The notes beneath the pieces were generated by a model. The model was not told the DNA's origin, did not search any database, and saw only the letters and a list, made by a program, of their open reading frames with translations. The translations under genes and the position numbers were made by a program. Shown piece after piece: positions 8,041 through 16,835 of a DNA stretch of 64,000 nucleotides. Each line of letters starts with the position of its first letter. Position 1 is the first letter of the stretch. The stretch lies in NCBI GenBank assembly GCA_016712885.1, contig JADJQF010000018.1, positions 1 to 64,000 on the forward strand, in the 5' to 3' direction. The DNA comes from Candidatus Flexicrinis proximus (GTDB lineage Bacteria > Chloroflexota > Anaerolineae > Aggregatilineales > Phototrophicaceae).

Positions 8041-10188
8041 ATGCCTGACGCACCAACGCCATCGTCCGCCCCAAAAACGACACCCCCGGAGCGCCGCGCG
8101 GCCCCCGATGCCGAGTTTGCGCGCCCAGGCACCGCCGCCGAACTTCCGCACAGCCCCGCCCATCTGCTGAGGCTGCAGCGGACCGTCGGCAACCGTGCCG
8201 TCCAACGTCTGCTCCAGCGCGAACCGGCCCCGGAAGCCGCACAGCAGGGCGGCGCAGTCGCCATCGCGCAGCAGCAGCCCACGCCCGTGCAGCTTCCGCT
8301 GTTCAAGGCCAACGACTATGTCTCGGCGGTGATCGAGGGCCACATCGAATATCCGAACCCCGACCCGAACGCGCCGTCTCCGGTCATCAGCGCCGGCGAA
8401 TTTGGCCAGACCCTCAAGTCCAAGTCGATCGAGTTCAGTGCCTCGCTGATGAAAATGCCCAACCCGCTCGACGAGTCGATGAACCAGTGGCTCGACCTCG
8501 GCGCGAACGTTAAGGTCAGCACCTCGCTGGCCGCCTTCAAGCTGGCGACCGACATGAATTACAAGGACCTGAAGGATGTCGAAGTCGGCCTGAACGTCGG
8601 CGAAATCGAAATCGCCTTCAGCGGTAAATTCGATCACACGACCATGCAGTCCGGCTGGGGTGCCCGGCTGCTGGGCGGCACCGGCATCGGCCAGTCGCTC
8701 GCCAAAAAGAAAGCGGTGTTTGTCGGCACGATCAAACTCAACCTGGCACTCCCCGCCGAGGACGCCCTGCGCCTGGCCCAGATCGCCGCGCACCACAAGC
8801 AGCTGCGGGCGATGGCCTACCAGACCAAGATGTGGAAGAAGAAGATCGCCGCGCTCAAATACGCCCGCAAGGAACTTGAGCTGGCCTGGAAAACCACCAA
8901 AGACGCCTTCGCCCGCATGAATATCGCCAAACAGTTGGGCGAAAACGCGGCGGAGATGCGTAAGCTGGGCAAAGCGGTCGCCAAAAACAAGAAGCTGGGC
9001 CGCAAGCTGCTGGCCGAGGCGGCAAAGATCGCCAAATCCTTCAGCGCCGCCCTCAAGGCCACCCTCGGCCGCTTCATCCCGATCATCAACGCGCTGCTGC
9101 TGATCTCCGACGCGGTCAAGGCCATCGAGGTGATCTATGGCCTGATCACCGGCAAGGGCTATACCTTCAGCCTCGGCGGCGAAGAAGGCGGCGACGGCTC
9201 CGGTGAAGGCCTCGATGGCGGCAGCGCGGCGGAAGGCGAGGGGATCGACGGCGAATCGGCTGATGCCAATGCCGCCGCAGAAGACGCCGAGTTTGCCGGT
9301 GCCGAGAATCAGGCGGCTGGCGGCGGCGATGAATTCAGCAAACCTGCCGAACTCAACCCGAACGCGCTGCTGGTCTATAACCTGCTGATCAACCGCACGT
9401 CGGGCGAACTCTCCAATTCGGACATGGATATGCTCAACACGATCGTCTCCAGCGACCTCGGCGCCGAGCACATGGAACGCCTGCTTTCCGCGCTGCAAAC
9501 CGCCAGGCTCGGCGGCACGCCGTTCAAGGCGCTCGCGCAGGTGATGACCTTCACCAAGCAGGCGCGCGACGCCGTCGAGAACAAGCCCAGCGCTGACGGC
9601 ACCGGCAAGCAGGGACCAGGCGCGGGCAATAGTCCCGTCGAGGGCGAGGGTGGGGCAGGCGCCGAAGAAGACATCGTCCTGCTCGAAGACGATCAGTCCT
9701 ATGGCGAGACGCAGGCGCAGTCCCAGTCCAGCGAACAGCTCGCGCCGAATGCTAACGAGAACGCGCCCGAATCGGCCAATCCCGTGCCGGCCAAGCAGGG
9801 CGAAACGCCCGCGCCGCCGGAGATCGACCCGGACATCCGCGAGTTCATGCTGCGCGCCATGGCCGCGATCGGCGCGGGGCAGGGCGGCTATGCCGAAATG
9901 GACAACGGCGTCACCTATAACTCGCTGTCCCCCGGCGACGAATTCTCCGGCCTGGTTGCCGTGCTGGTGCCGACCACCAGCAAGAACCCCGAAGGTCAGG
10001 TCATCCAATCCGAAGTGTGGTACGGCGGCGAAGCGCGCTTCAAAGTCCTGCAAAAGCTCCCCGAAGGCCAGCTTTCGGTCATCCGCTCGGTCATGCAGGC
10101 CTACAACCGCTATGGCCGCTTCGTCGGCACCGTCGGCGCCGCCGTGATGAAGGTCGGCTATCAAGGCCAGCTCGAACCGCAGAAGTAA
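8041..10188 (+). CDS. Injection-system-associated protein with GNRAVQRLL motif
   Basis: A 715-residue protein; I chose the ATG giving MPDAPTPSSAPKT. After a disordered Pro/Ala N-terminus, residues 42-60 carry LLRLQRTVGNRAVQRLLQR, the short motif typical of proteins encoded with extracellular contractile injection systems (often with DUF4157). No DUF4157 metalloprotease HExxH is seen. Residues 253-335 are a long Lys/Ala-rich coiled coil, followed by a hydrophobic helix pair (FIPIINALLLISDAVKAIEVIYGLITG, about 340-370). An acidic Gly/Glu/Ala-rich linker follows, then a C-terminal domain. It may be a cargo or toxin. This is inference from the motif and from the tail-like genes upstream. Confidence 0.6.
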   Translation: MPDAPTPSSAPKTTPPERRAAPDAEFARPGTAAELPHSPAHLLRLQRTVGNRAVQRLLQREPAPEAAQQGGAVAIAQQQPTPVQLPLFKANDYVSAVIEGHIEYPNPDPNAPSPVISAGEFGQTLKSKSIEFSASLMKMPNPLDESMNQWLDLGANVKVSTSLAAFKLATDMNYKDLKDVEVGLNVGEIEIAFSGKFDHTTMQSGWGARLLGGTGIGQSLAKKKAVFVGTIKLNLALPAEDALRLAQIAAHHKQLRAMAYQTKMWKKKIAALKYARKELELAWKTTKDAFARMNIAKQLGENAAEMRKLGKAVAKNKKLGRKLLAEAAKIAKSFSAALKATLGRFIPIINALLLISDAVKAIEVIYGLITGKGYTFSLGGEEGGDGSGEGLDGGSAAEGEGIDGESADANAAAEDAEFAGAENQAAGGGDEFSKPAELNPNALLVYNLLINRTSGELSNSDMDMLNTIVSSDLGAEHMERLLSALQTARLGGTPFKALAQVMTFTKQARDAVENKPSADGTGKQGPGAGNSPVEGEGGAGAEEDIVLLEDDQSYGETQAQSQSSEQLAPNANENAPESANPVPAKQGETPAPPEIDPDIREFMLRAMAAIGAGQGGYAEMDNGVTYNSLSPGDEFSGLVAVLVPTTSKNPEGQVIQSEVWYGGEARFKVLQKLPEGQLSVIRSVMQAYNRYGRFVGTVGAAVMKVGYQGQLEPQK

Positions 10189-10245
10189 GCAGCCAGCTCC
10201 CAGCAATCAGCAGCCAGTAGACCCAACCAGCGATCTGTTCCTAAC

Positions 10246-10297
10246 AGCCTGCTTCAACAGGCTTTAATCGTCGTAGCCGGCTGGCTTTAGCCACCGG
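10246..10297 (+). repeat. Two small intergenic hairpins
   Basis: AGCCTG-CTTCAA-CAGGCT (10246-10263) and a following GCCGG...CCGGC hairpin with TGGC-TTTA-GCCA inside (10275-10297). They follow the stop of the GNRAVQRLL gene and may act as a weak terminator or mRNA 3' end. Confidence 0.5.
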
Positions 10298-10340
10298 CAG
10301 CATCCCCGCCGCCCTCCCCCTATCCGCCAACCGTTTTTCT

Positions 10341-10376
10341 CCCCTCTCCGCTCGGAGAGGGGCCGGGGGTGAGGTT
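10341..10376 (+). repeat. Element A copy before phage-like gene
   Basis: A 36-bp repeat with the hairpin CCCCTCTCC-GCTC-GGAGAGGGG followed by CCGGGGGTGAGGTT. It ends 40 bp before the ATG of the gene at 10417. Confidence 0.85.
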
Positions 10377-10416
10377 CGCCCCCCGCTAACCACTAACCGC
10401 TCAATAGGAGTCCCCC

Positions 10417-10887
10417 ATGCCCGCCTGGAGCACCCCCAAACAGGATTTCGCCCTCAACGATATCGTCACCGCCAGCCATCTCAACGCCATCGGCGAAAAC
10501 CTCGCCTACCTGAAAGAAGCCCCCGCCCGCGCCAAATCCGACCTGACCCCCGCCTCGATCGACTCCAGCACCTGGACGGTTCGCGCCACGCTGAGTCTCA
10601 CGACCCGCGGCGGCGACCTGCTGGCCGGGTTCAGCGTCCCGGTTTACCACGCCGGGGCTGGACGCGCCCATTTCGACATCGCCCTCGACGGCACGCGCGT
10701 TGCCCTGAACGGCGCCAGCGGATCGCTCGAACTCACGCCGGGCGGCTCCGGCACGCTGGCACAGGCGGCGCTCCAGCTCCTGCTCACCGGTGTTACAAGC
10801 GGCGCGCATGCCGTCACGCTGCAGTGGAAGACCGACGCCGCAGGGCTGAACATGCACCATGGCCAGTTCTACGCGGTCGAACTCTAA
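10417..10887 (+). CDS. Phage tail-appendage-like protein
   Basis: A 156-residue protein behind ATAGGAG. Its N-terminus (TPKQDFALNDIVTASHLNAIGENLAYLKEAP) matches the segment that opens many phage tail-fibre or virion-appendage proteins, in which an Asn/Leu helix follows a TPK...(D/E)V(V/L)TA lead. The remainder is beta-rich (VRATLSLTTRGGDLLAGFSVPV, HAVTLQWKTD). There is no signal peptide. It sits alone between the GNRAVQRLL protein and a secreted PPC protein. A receptor-binding or decoration role is inference. Confidence 0.55.
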   Translation: MPAWSTPKQDFALNDIVTASHLNAIGENLAYLKEAPARAKSDLTPASIDSSTWTVRATLSLTTRGGDLLAGFSVPVYHAGAGRAHFDIALDGTRVALNGASGSLELTPGGSGTLAQAALQLLLTGVTSGAHAVTLQWKTDAAGLNMHHGQFYAVEL

Positions 10888-10936
10888 ACCGGATACAATA
10901 GCGGCCAGATCTATCCACCGGCGCAGACGGTATCCC

Positions 10937-12427
10937 GTGAATCCAGTCCGGCTCCTCACACAACTCCCGCGGCGTATAGCAGGTGCAGCCCTGCTGGCGC
11001 TGCTGGCTGCGTGGGTGCTGGCAGCACCGCTCCACGCGCAGGAGTCCGGCGTAGCGCGGGTCGTTCCCATCACCTTTGGTGACACCGTCACCGGCCGCCT
11101 CGACGGCGAGTCGCCGGCGGTCGCCTACAGCTTCGACGGCCTGCGCGGCGAATACCTGCGCATCGCCCTGACCGTCACCCGCGGCGACCTCGACGCGACG
11201 CTGGCTCTGTTTGCCCCGGACGGCTCGCTGGTCGTCCAGCGCGACGACTCGGCCGACCCGCGCACGCTGACCCTACAGCTCCGGCTGACGCGCAGCGGCG
11301 TCCACCGGCTGGTCGCCGCGCGCTTCGGCCACGGGATCGGCAGCACCGCCGGCGACTTCACACTCGCCATCGACCGCGTCGGCGTCAGCGCGGAAAGCGG
11401 CTCGGCGCTGCGCTTCGGCGACACGGTCGCCAACTCCATCTCCGACGCCCAGCCGGAAGTGTATTACAGCTTCCGCGCCCGCCGTGGCGATCTGGTTTCG
11501 CTGGCGCTGCGGCGCGATTCGGGCAGCCTCGACCCGCTGCTCCAGATCGTCGACGCCAACCGCCGCATCCTGATCCAGATCGACGATACCGCCGGCAGCC
11601 CTGACGCGCGCATCGAGCGCTGGCTCGTCCCGGACGACGCCCAATACCTGATCGTCGCCACCCGCTACGGTGGGCCGGGCGGCACCACCAACGGCACCTT
11701 TCTCCTCACGCTCGACCGCGTGCCGGAATCGGCCCTCGGCAACTCCGCCGATGCCGCCATCCGGCTGTTCGATGGCCGGCCCGACGAGCGCGAACTCACC
11801 GCCGAACGCTACCAGAACTGGTATGTCTTCGAAGCGCGCGGCGACGACCTCGTCACGCTCTCGCTGAACCGCATCGGCGGCAGCCTCGACCCGTTCCTCG
11901 TCCTGCTCGACTCGGCCCAGAACGAACTCGCCACCCACGACGATCTGGTGGATGGCGAGCAGCGCGACAGCCTGATTTCCGGCTATCGTATCCCTCACGA
12001 CGGCCTGTACTACGTGCTTGCCACCCGTTTCGAACGGCAGGCTGGCACCACGATTGGCCGCTACCGCCTGACGCTCACCCGTGAGGGCAACGCCTTCGAT
12101 ACGGTCGATCCCGAGATCGAGCGCATCACCTACAACAGTTCGGTCGGCGGCGTGCTGACCGCGGCGATCACCGAGCGCCGCTTCGCTTTCTACGGCAACG
12201 GCGGCGACACCATCACCGCCGTCGTCAACCGCGTCGATGGCGACCTGGCGCCGACCATCCGCCTGATCGACGAAGCCGGCGGCACGATCCTCGAGGGCAA
12301 TTCCGCCGCCTCGAATGCCGTGATCCCGCGCATCACGCTGCCGGCGTCCGGCCTGTATACGCTGGTCGTCGGTCGCGCCTCCGGCTCAGGCGGCTTCATC
12401 CTCGCCCTCGCCCAGCGCACCGAGTAA
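10937..12427 (+). CDS. Secreted protein of four PPC-like repeats
   Basis: A 496-residue protein; I chose a GTG at 10937 because it gives a standard signal peptide (NPVRLLTQLPRRIAGAALLALLAAWVLAAPLHAQ). The mature chain consists of four PPC-like beta-sandwich repeats of about 110 residues. Each has a GDTVxGxL opening, a (V/W)YxFxxxxGDxVxLxL strand, then LDPxLxLxD and a closing LxVxR strand. PPC domains occur at the ends of secreted peptidases and as stand-alone surface modules. No catalytic domain is present. The preceding gene ends only 49 bp upstream, so the two may be co-transcribed. Confidence 0.8.
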   Translation: MNPVRLLTQLPRRIAGAALLALLAAWVLAAPLHAQESGVARVVPITFGDTVTGRLDGESPAVAYSFDGLRGEYLRIALTVTRGDLDATLALFAPDGSLVVQRDDSADPRTLTLQLRLTRSGVHRLVAARFGHGIGSTAGDFTLAIDRVGVSAESGSALRFGDTVANSISDAQPEVYYSFRARRGDLVSLALRRDSGSLDPLLQIVDANRRILIQIDDTAGSPDARIERWLVPDDAQYLIVATRYGGPGGTTNGTFLLTLDRVPESALGNSADAAIRLFDGRPDERELTAERYQNWYVFEARGDDLVTLSLNRIGGSLDPFLVLLDSAQNELATHDDLVDGEQRDSLISGYRIPHDGLYYVLATRFERQAGTTIGRYRLTLTREGNAFDTVDPEIERITYNSSVGGVLTAAITERRFAFYGNGGDTITAVVNRVDGDLAPTIRLIDEAGGTILEGNSAASNAVIPRITLPASGLYTLVVGRASGSGGFILALAQRTE

Positions 12428-12435
12428 CAGCGGCG

Positions 12436-12512
12436 TTCGCACTCCTGCGCCTCTCAGTGGGAGTCGAGAGGGTGACAACCCTCTCGCGGCGGTGTGGAGG
12501 CACTGCCTCCAC
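12436..12512 (+). repeat. Element B copy, partial
   Basis: Holds CGAGAGGG-TGACAA-CCCTCTCG and the terminal GTGGAGGC-ACT-GCCTCCAC hairpin (12494-12512). It sits between the convergent PPC gene and the first EF-hand-like gene. Confidence 0.8.
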
Positions 12513-12516
12513 GGCT

Positions 12517-13116
12517 TTAGAAGCCCGCCGTCGCGCCAAAGGTGCCAGCCGCCCCACGCGTTACCAGCGCGACATCACAGCCGTAGTAATCGGCAGGCGT
12601 ACTCCATCCGGCATTCGAGGCCAGATCGAAGAACATCACCGGCCCCAGCGACTCGCAGATCGCCAGCGCTTCTGCCTCGCTGCTGTTGATGATCAGCGCA
12701 CTGATGGGGGCAACCAGCCCCTCGCCCGCGCACTCCATGTTCGGGAAGAATACGATGTTGCCGATGGTGCCGTTCGGGCCGGTATACAGGAAGCTGTTCC
12801 CGATATCGCTGTTGATGTAGCAGCGGTACCCGTTCGACAGCAGCGACAGGCACGATTCGGGCACCGCCTCGCTGCGGATATCCCCGGATTCCAGCCGGAT
12901 CAGGTACCAGCCGCAGGTCCACGCCCAGTCCTCTTCGAAATCTTCCAGCGCCCCGTCGCCGTCGGCGTCGAGGGCACACTTGCCGTCCATCGTCCCGCCG
13001 GCGAAACACGCGTTCGCGTCCTCGCTGACCGCCGGATCGTTCGGCGACGGCTCCTGTGCCAGCGCCGCGCCCCAGACCAGTACCACCAGTATCGCCAGTA
13101 GCCGCAGGTATTTCAT
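12517..13116 (-). CDS. Secreted EF-hand-like protein, copy 1
   Basis: A 199-residue protein with a signal peptide (MKYLRLLAILVVLVWGAALAQ) and an AAGGAG site. The mature N-terminus contains DADGDGALEDFE, which fits the canonical calcium loop DxDxDGxxxxxE but lies outside a typical helical EF-hand pair. Six or more cysteines (CFAGG, GKCALD, WTCGWYL, ESCLSL, YRCYIN, MECAGE) suggest disulfides in an exported fold. It is homologous over its full length to the 199-residue gene at 13231-13830, and both run on the same strand. Function is unknown. Confidence 0.6.
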   Translation of the reverse strand: MKYLRLLAILVVLVWGAALAQEPSPNDPAVSEDANACFAGGTMDGKCALDADGDGALEDFEEDWAWTCGWYLIRLESGDIRSEAVPESCLSLLSNGYRCYINSDIGNSFLYTGPNGTIGNIVFFPNMECAGEGLVAPISALIINSSEAEALAICESLGPVMFFDLASNAGWSTPADYYGCDVALVTRGAAGTFGATAGF

Positions 13117-13230
13117 GATGTCTCTCCTTATCGTGCCGTATCAAGAATGTCTGACCGCGATCAGACCTCGCGCGCGGCGTTCATGCCGCCCGCCGTGAGC
13201 CTGTTTCAATCCGCCTGCCGCCGCTGAACG

Positions 13231-13830
13231 TCAGCCGCGCCAGACCTCCACGCCGCTGCCGCGGACCGTCCCCCCGCTGATCGTACAGCCCCAATAGTTC
13301 GCCGGGGTGTTGTAGCCCAGACCGACGAGCTGTTCGAGGAAAATCACGCTGCCCAGCGCCCCGCACAGCGCAAGCGCCTCTGCCTCGCTGTCGGCGAAAA
13401 TCAGCGGGCTGCTGCTGCTGAAAAAAGCTTCGCCCGTGCAGTCAAGTGAATCGTAGAACACCGCGTTGCCGATCGAATTCGGCGGCCCGACATACAGGAA
13501 ACTGCTCTCGCCGTTCTGATAGCAGTTCGTGTTCGGCTGCGCCAGCAGCGAACTGCACCCCTCCGGCAGCGCGTCCTGCCCGATTAGGCCGGCTTCGATC
13601 CGGATCAGATACCAGCCGCACTCCCACGCCCAATCCTCTTCAAAGTCTTCCAGTATCCCGTCGCCGTCGGCGTCGAGCGCGCACTTGCCTTCCATCGTCC
13701 CGCCGGCATAGCACGCGTTCGCGTCCTGGCTCGCCGCCGGGTCGTTTGGTGCCGGATCGCCCTCATCCTGTGCGAACGCCGCCCCGCCAACGATCAGCAA
13801 CAGCACTGCCAGTATCATCAAACGCCGCAT
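13231..13830 (-). CDS. Secreted EF-hand-like protein, copy 2
   Basis: A 199-residue paralogue of the gene at 12517-13116. The start is the ATG giving MRRLMILAVLLLIVGGAAFAQ, behind GGAGG; the open frame continues upstream only through element A and is not coding there. It shares CALDADGDGILEDFEEDW and the same cysteine spacing. The C-terminal half differs more (SVIFLEQLVGLGYNTPANYWG). The DxDxDG loop suggests calcium binding outside the cell. The tandem pair probably arose by duplication. Confidence 0.6.
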   Translation of the reverse strand: MRRLMILAVLLLIVGGAAFAQDEGDPAPNDPAASQDANACYAGGTMEGKCALDADGDGILEDFEEDWAWECGWYLIRIEAGLIGQDALPEGCSSLLAQPNTNCYQNGESSFLYVGPPNSIGNAVFYDSLDCTGEAFFSSSSPLIFADSEAEALALCGALGSVIFLEQLVGLGYNTPANYWGCTISGGTVRGSGVEVWRG

Positions 13831-13948
13831 CGTCCGCCTCCAGATAATCCCCTTCGTTACACTGTACGCCCAACTCGCCCTCCACGCAATCAAGATTTGC
13901 ATTTTCGCCCCTCGCCGCCCGCCCTCAGCCACCCGCCTTCGATCTTCT

Positions 13949-13984
13949 CCCCTCTCCGCTCGGAGAGGGGCCGGGGGTGAGGTT
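13949..13984 (+). repeat. Element A copy before portal gene
   Basis: Identical 36-bp repeat with the CCCCTCTCC/GGAGAGGGG hairpin. It ends 35 bp before the portal ATG at 14020. Confidence 0.85.
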
Positions 13985-14019
13985 GCTTTTCCGCTCTCAG
14001 CTACCCGAAAGGACCCCAC

Positions 14020-15156
14020 ATGTTCAGTTTCCTGTCGTCCCTCACGTCGATCCTCCCGTCGTTCCCCAACCCCTTCCGCCTGCGCCGCGCCCTGCCGGCG
14101 GCCTCTGAACTGCCGTTACCTGTGTTTCCCGCCGAACCGCGCGACCTCGACGCCTATGCCGGCTCGTCGTGGGTCTATGTCGCCGTCTCGCGCATCGCCG
14201 AGGCCGGCGCGCTGGTCCCGCTGCGCGTTTATAAGCGCGCCGGGGAAGGCCAGGTCTCGGTCGAGAACCACCCGTTCGAACTGCTGCTCGAACGCCCCAA
14301 CCCCTTCCTGAGCGGGTTCGAGCTGCTTGAACAGACCCTCGGCTTTCTGGAACTGGCCGGCAGCGCCTACTGGTATCTGGCCGGGGACGGCGGCGCACCG
14401 TTCGAAATCTGGCCGCTGCGCCCCGACCGCATCTCGGTCGTCCCCGACCCCGACCGCCATATCGCCGGCTACGTCTATGAAGCGGGCGGCCTGCGTATCC
14501 CGCTCGCGCCCGAAGAGGTTGTCCACTTCAGGCGCTGGCATCCGACCAACGATTACGTTGGCTTGTCGCCGGTCAGGGCCGCTCGCATCGCCATTGACGG
14601 CGACCGGGCGATGTCGCACTGGAACCGTGCCGCCTTCGGCGAGGAGTTGGGTGTTCCCGCAGGCATCGTCAGCATCAAAGAGTTCGTCAGCGACGCCGAT
14701 TTCGAGCGCATCAAGCGCGAATGGCGCGCCAGCCACGGCAGTGGACAGCGCCGCACGGCCTTCCTGCGCGGCACCGGCATCGAATGGCATTCGATCGGCC
14801 TGTCGCATACCGACCTCGACTTTCTGGCCGGGCGCCGCGCCCACCGCGACGAAATCCTCTCGATTTTCGGCATCCCCGTCGGGCTGGTCGACGCCAACGC
14901 GACCGAGGCCAACGCCACCGTCGCCGAACGCCATTTTGTCGAGCGTACGCTGTACCCCAAGCTCGTCCGCCTCGCCCAGAAGATCACCCGCGATGTGCTG
15001 CCGTTCTGGGGCGACGGCTATATCGCCCGCTTCGACGACATCCGCCCGACCGATACCGCCGCCCGCCTGGCCGAAATCGGCGCGGCGCGCGGCGTCCTCA
15101 CCCGCGACGAGCTGCGCGCGCGGTTCTACGATCTGCCGCCGCTGCCCAAACCCTGA
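14020..15156 (+). CDS. HK97-family phage portal protein
   Basis: A 378-residue protein behind AAAGGA. It has the portal hallmarks: SSWVYVAVSRIAEAGALVPLRVYKR near residue 50, NPFLSGFELLEQTLGFLELAGSAYWYL near 92-118, the crown/stem segment EIWPLRPDRISVVPD, and SIFGIPVGLVD near 285 followed by a helical stretch (ANATVAERHFVERTLYPKLVRLAQKITRDVLPF). Portal proteins form the DNA-translocating ring of the capsid. The terminase is 21 kb away and the genes on both sides are secreted host-like proteins. Capsid and protease genes that normally follow are absent here. Confidence 0.85.
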   Translation: MFSFLSSLTSILPSFPNPFRLRRALPAASELPLPVFPAEPRDLDAYAGSSWVYVAVSRIAEAGALVPLRVYKRAGEGQVSVENHPFELLLERPNPFLSGFELLEQTLGFLELAGSAYWYLAGDGGAPFEIWPLRPDRISVVPDPDRHIAGYVYEAGGLRIPLAPEEVVHFRRWHPTNDYVGLSPVRAARIAIDGDRAMSHWNRAAFGEELGVPAGIVSIKEFVSDADFERIKREWRASHGSGQRRTAFLRGTGIEWHSIGLSHTDLDFLAGRRAHRDEILSIFGIPVGLVDANATEANATVAERHFVERTLYPKLVRLAQKITRDVLPFWGDGYIARFDDIRPTDTAARLAEIGAARGVLTRDELRARFYDLPPLPKP

Positions 15157-15172
15157 TCCGCGCAGCAAAAAA

Positions 15173-15202
15173 GCACGCGTCCCGTCCGGGCGCGTGCCTT
15201 TT
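15173..15202 (+). terminator. Rho-independent terminator after portal gene
   Basis: GCACGCG pairs with CGCGTGC around an inner CCC/GGG hairpin (15173-15197), followed by TTTT. An A-run lies upstream at 15166-15171. It would terminate transcription soon after the portal stop. Confidence 0.8.
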
Positions 15203-15221
15203 CAATGTCCCCCGTATTCCA

Positions 15222-15317
15222 GCGCCCGCAGGGCGGCCAACCCTCGCGCCACACGATCACAGATGAGGGGTCGAGGGGCGTAAGTCCCTCGCGGCGGTGT
15301 GGAGGCAGCGCCTCCAC
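15222..15317 (+). repeat. Element B copy, partial
   Basis: Keeps GAGGGGCGTAAGTCCCTC and the terminal GTGGAGGC-AGC-GCCTCCAC hairpin (15299-15317). It lies between the portal terminator and the convergent secreted gene at 15339. Confidence 0.8.
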
Positions 15318-15338
15318 AAACATAACAGCCTTTAGCGC

Positions 15339-16835
15339 TTAGCGCTGGCCGCTGCGAGGCAGCGGCGGGCCAATGCGCACAGGCACGACGATCACCTTGT
15401 CGATGAAGATGCTGTCGCCCGGCGTATCCGACAGATTCTCGATTTTGACTGTGGATCTGACCGGGTTGATCTTGCCCGGCACGGCCTCGAACGAGACCGT
15501 GTAATCGTCGGAACCCAGATAGAATTCCCTCGAGATCCGCACGACTGTACCGGCGGCATCGATCAGGTCAACCGTAATTCGCACGCGGCCCTCTCCGCTG
15601 TGATCACCATAGATGCCCATCTGCATCATCTCGCCTTTGCGGACATAGACGCTGCTTAACTTCATCTTGCTCATCAGCACCGTCGATTCGTCGGTGCCGC
15701 TGCTCGTGATCTGATAGCCGCACACGTTGGCAACGCACATCGACGTGTCTCCGGCCCCGGCGTTCTTTACGGTCCACCCCTCCAGCGAGGCGGCGGCGCC
15801 GGGAGTCCCTTCGTTTGTCCCCAGTTCGAAATTCGTCGGTGTCAGGCTCACCGTCGCGAGCAGGATCGACGCGAAGAAATTGTTGTATTGGTTCAGTTCC
15901 TGGATCGCGAGCTGCTCGACAATCCCCGCAAGCCGTAGGTAGTAGTTCCCGGGCGCAAACTGCGCGAGCGCTACAAACAGGGAGGTCGAATAGTTGTATG
16001 GGATCGAAGTGAGCGACCCATCGGGCTCGGCCTTGAAGATCGAAACGCTCTGAATGCCGCCGAGCAACCCTCCTTGTATCATGAGTCCCATGGTCCGCGT
16101 CAGCGAGAACTTGAACCATACCGAATTCTGTACCTGCGTATTGGCAGGATACAGGAGATCCACCGGCTCGTTCAGGTCGACCGTGGCAAATTGGGCCATC
16201 GCGAGCGAATACGATTTGGGGAAGGTGAGCGCGCGCGCCGTCGCGATCGAGTCGGAGGCGATGCTGTTCATCGGCACGAACTTGGCCAGCAGCGCTGCAG
16301 TGCCGCCAGTGACGGTTTCAGCCGCTTCCATCGAGAGCTGTACCAGGTACGTCCCCTCGATGATCGTCTGCTTGATCTGGCCCGGACCGCTGCCGCCGCT
16401 GCCGCAGTCGACCTGTTCCAGAAAGCTGAAATCCACCACACTCTCGTTGCCCTTCAGCCGGTACAGCGAAATGATCGAGTCGTCCAGCGTCCCGCTGCCC
16501 GCCGTGACATAGGCAGTCCCTTCGGTCTTCAGCGTCAGTTCGCCATCCGGCAGATAAGTCGCGAACCAGACCGAATTACTGCCCGCCACCGGCCCGCCCG
16601 CACCGCACGTGTGCGCAGGCTCGCCCGCTTCCACGGTTGCCGTCTCGATGCCGCTGACGCTCAGCCGGACATTCGGATAGAACACCCACGCGTTGAGGAA
16701 GTCGTTGTTTGTCGCCGCTGCGACCATGATCGGCGGATTTGCGGCGCGCGGCGCGGGCAGCGGGGGCTGCGCGCTTGCGCTCCCCATTGCGGCCAGCATA
16801 ACTAGTACTGCAATAAGGGCGGCAGTGCGTTTCAT
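15339..16835 (-). CDS. Secreted protein with HxC-type and C-terminal CBM-like domains
   Basis: A 498-residue protein with a signal peptide (MKRTAALIAVLVMLAAMGSASAQ) and a GGGAGAAG site. The first domain has EPAHTCGAGGPVAGSNSVWFATYLPD, the pattern also found in the genes at 25002 and 59269 (H-x-C, then NSxWF). A jelly-roll-like C-terminal domain follows (NFELGTNE...GWTV, VLMSKMKLSSVYVRKGEMMQMGIY, SIFIDKVIVVPV). It ends in GPPLPRSGQR, a Pro-rich tail that appears to be a diverged form of the MRGSN tails of its relatives. Extracellular; ligand unknown. Confidence 0.65.
   Translation of the reverse strand: MKRTAALIAVLVMLAAMGSASAQPPLPAPRAANPPIMVAAATNNDFLNAWVFYPNVRLSVSGIETATVEAGEPAHTCGAGGPVAGSNSVWFATYLPDGELTLKTEGTAYVTAGSGTLDDSIISLYRLKGNESVVDFSFLEQVDCGSGGSGPGQIKQTIIEGTYLVQLSMEAAETVTGGTAALLAKFVPMNSIASDSIATARALTFPKSYSLAMAQFATVDLNEPVDLLYPANTQVQNSVWFKFSLTRTMGLMIQGGLLGGIQSVSIFKAEPDGSLTSIPYNYSTSLFVALAQFAPGNYYLRLAGIVEQLAIQELNQYNNFFASILLATVSLTPTNFELGTNEGTPGAAASLEGWTVKNAGAGDTSMCVANVCGYQITSSGTDESTVLMSKMKLSSVYVRKGEMMQMGIYGDHSGEGRVRITVDLIDAAGTVVRISREFYLGSDDYTVSFEAVPGKINPVRSTVKIENLSDTPGDSIFIDKVIVVPVRIGPPLPRSGQR

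Noticed and set aside
8017..10206. A long open frame opposite the GNRAVQRLL protein gene (729 codons, reverse strand)
   Set aside because: High GC content opens such antisense frames; the forward frame has the motif and coiled coil, while the reverse frame gives a low-complexity Arg/Gly/Ala-rich product without a ribosome binding site.
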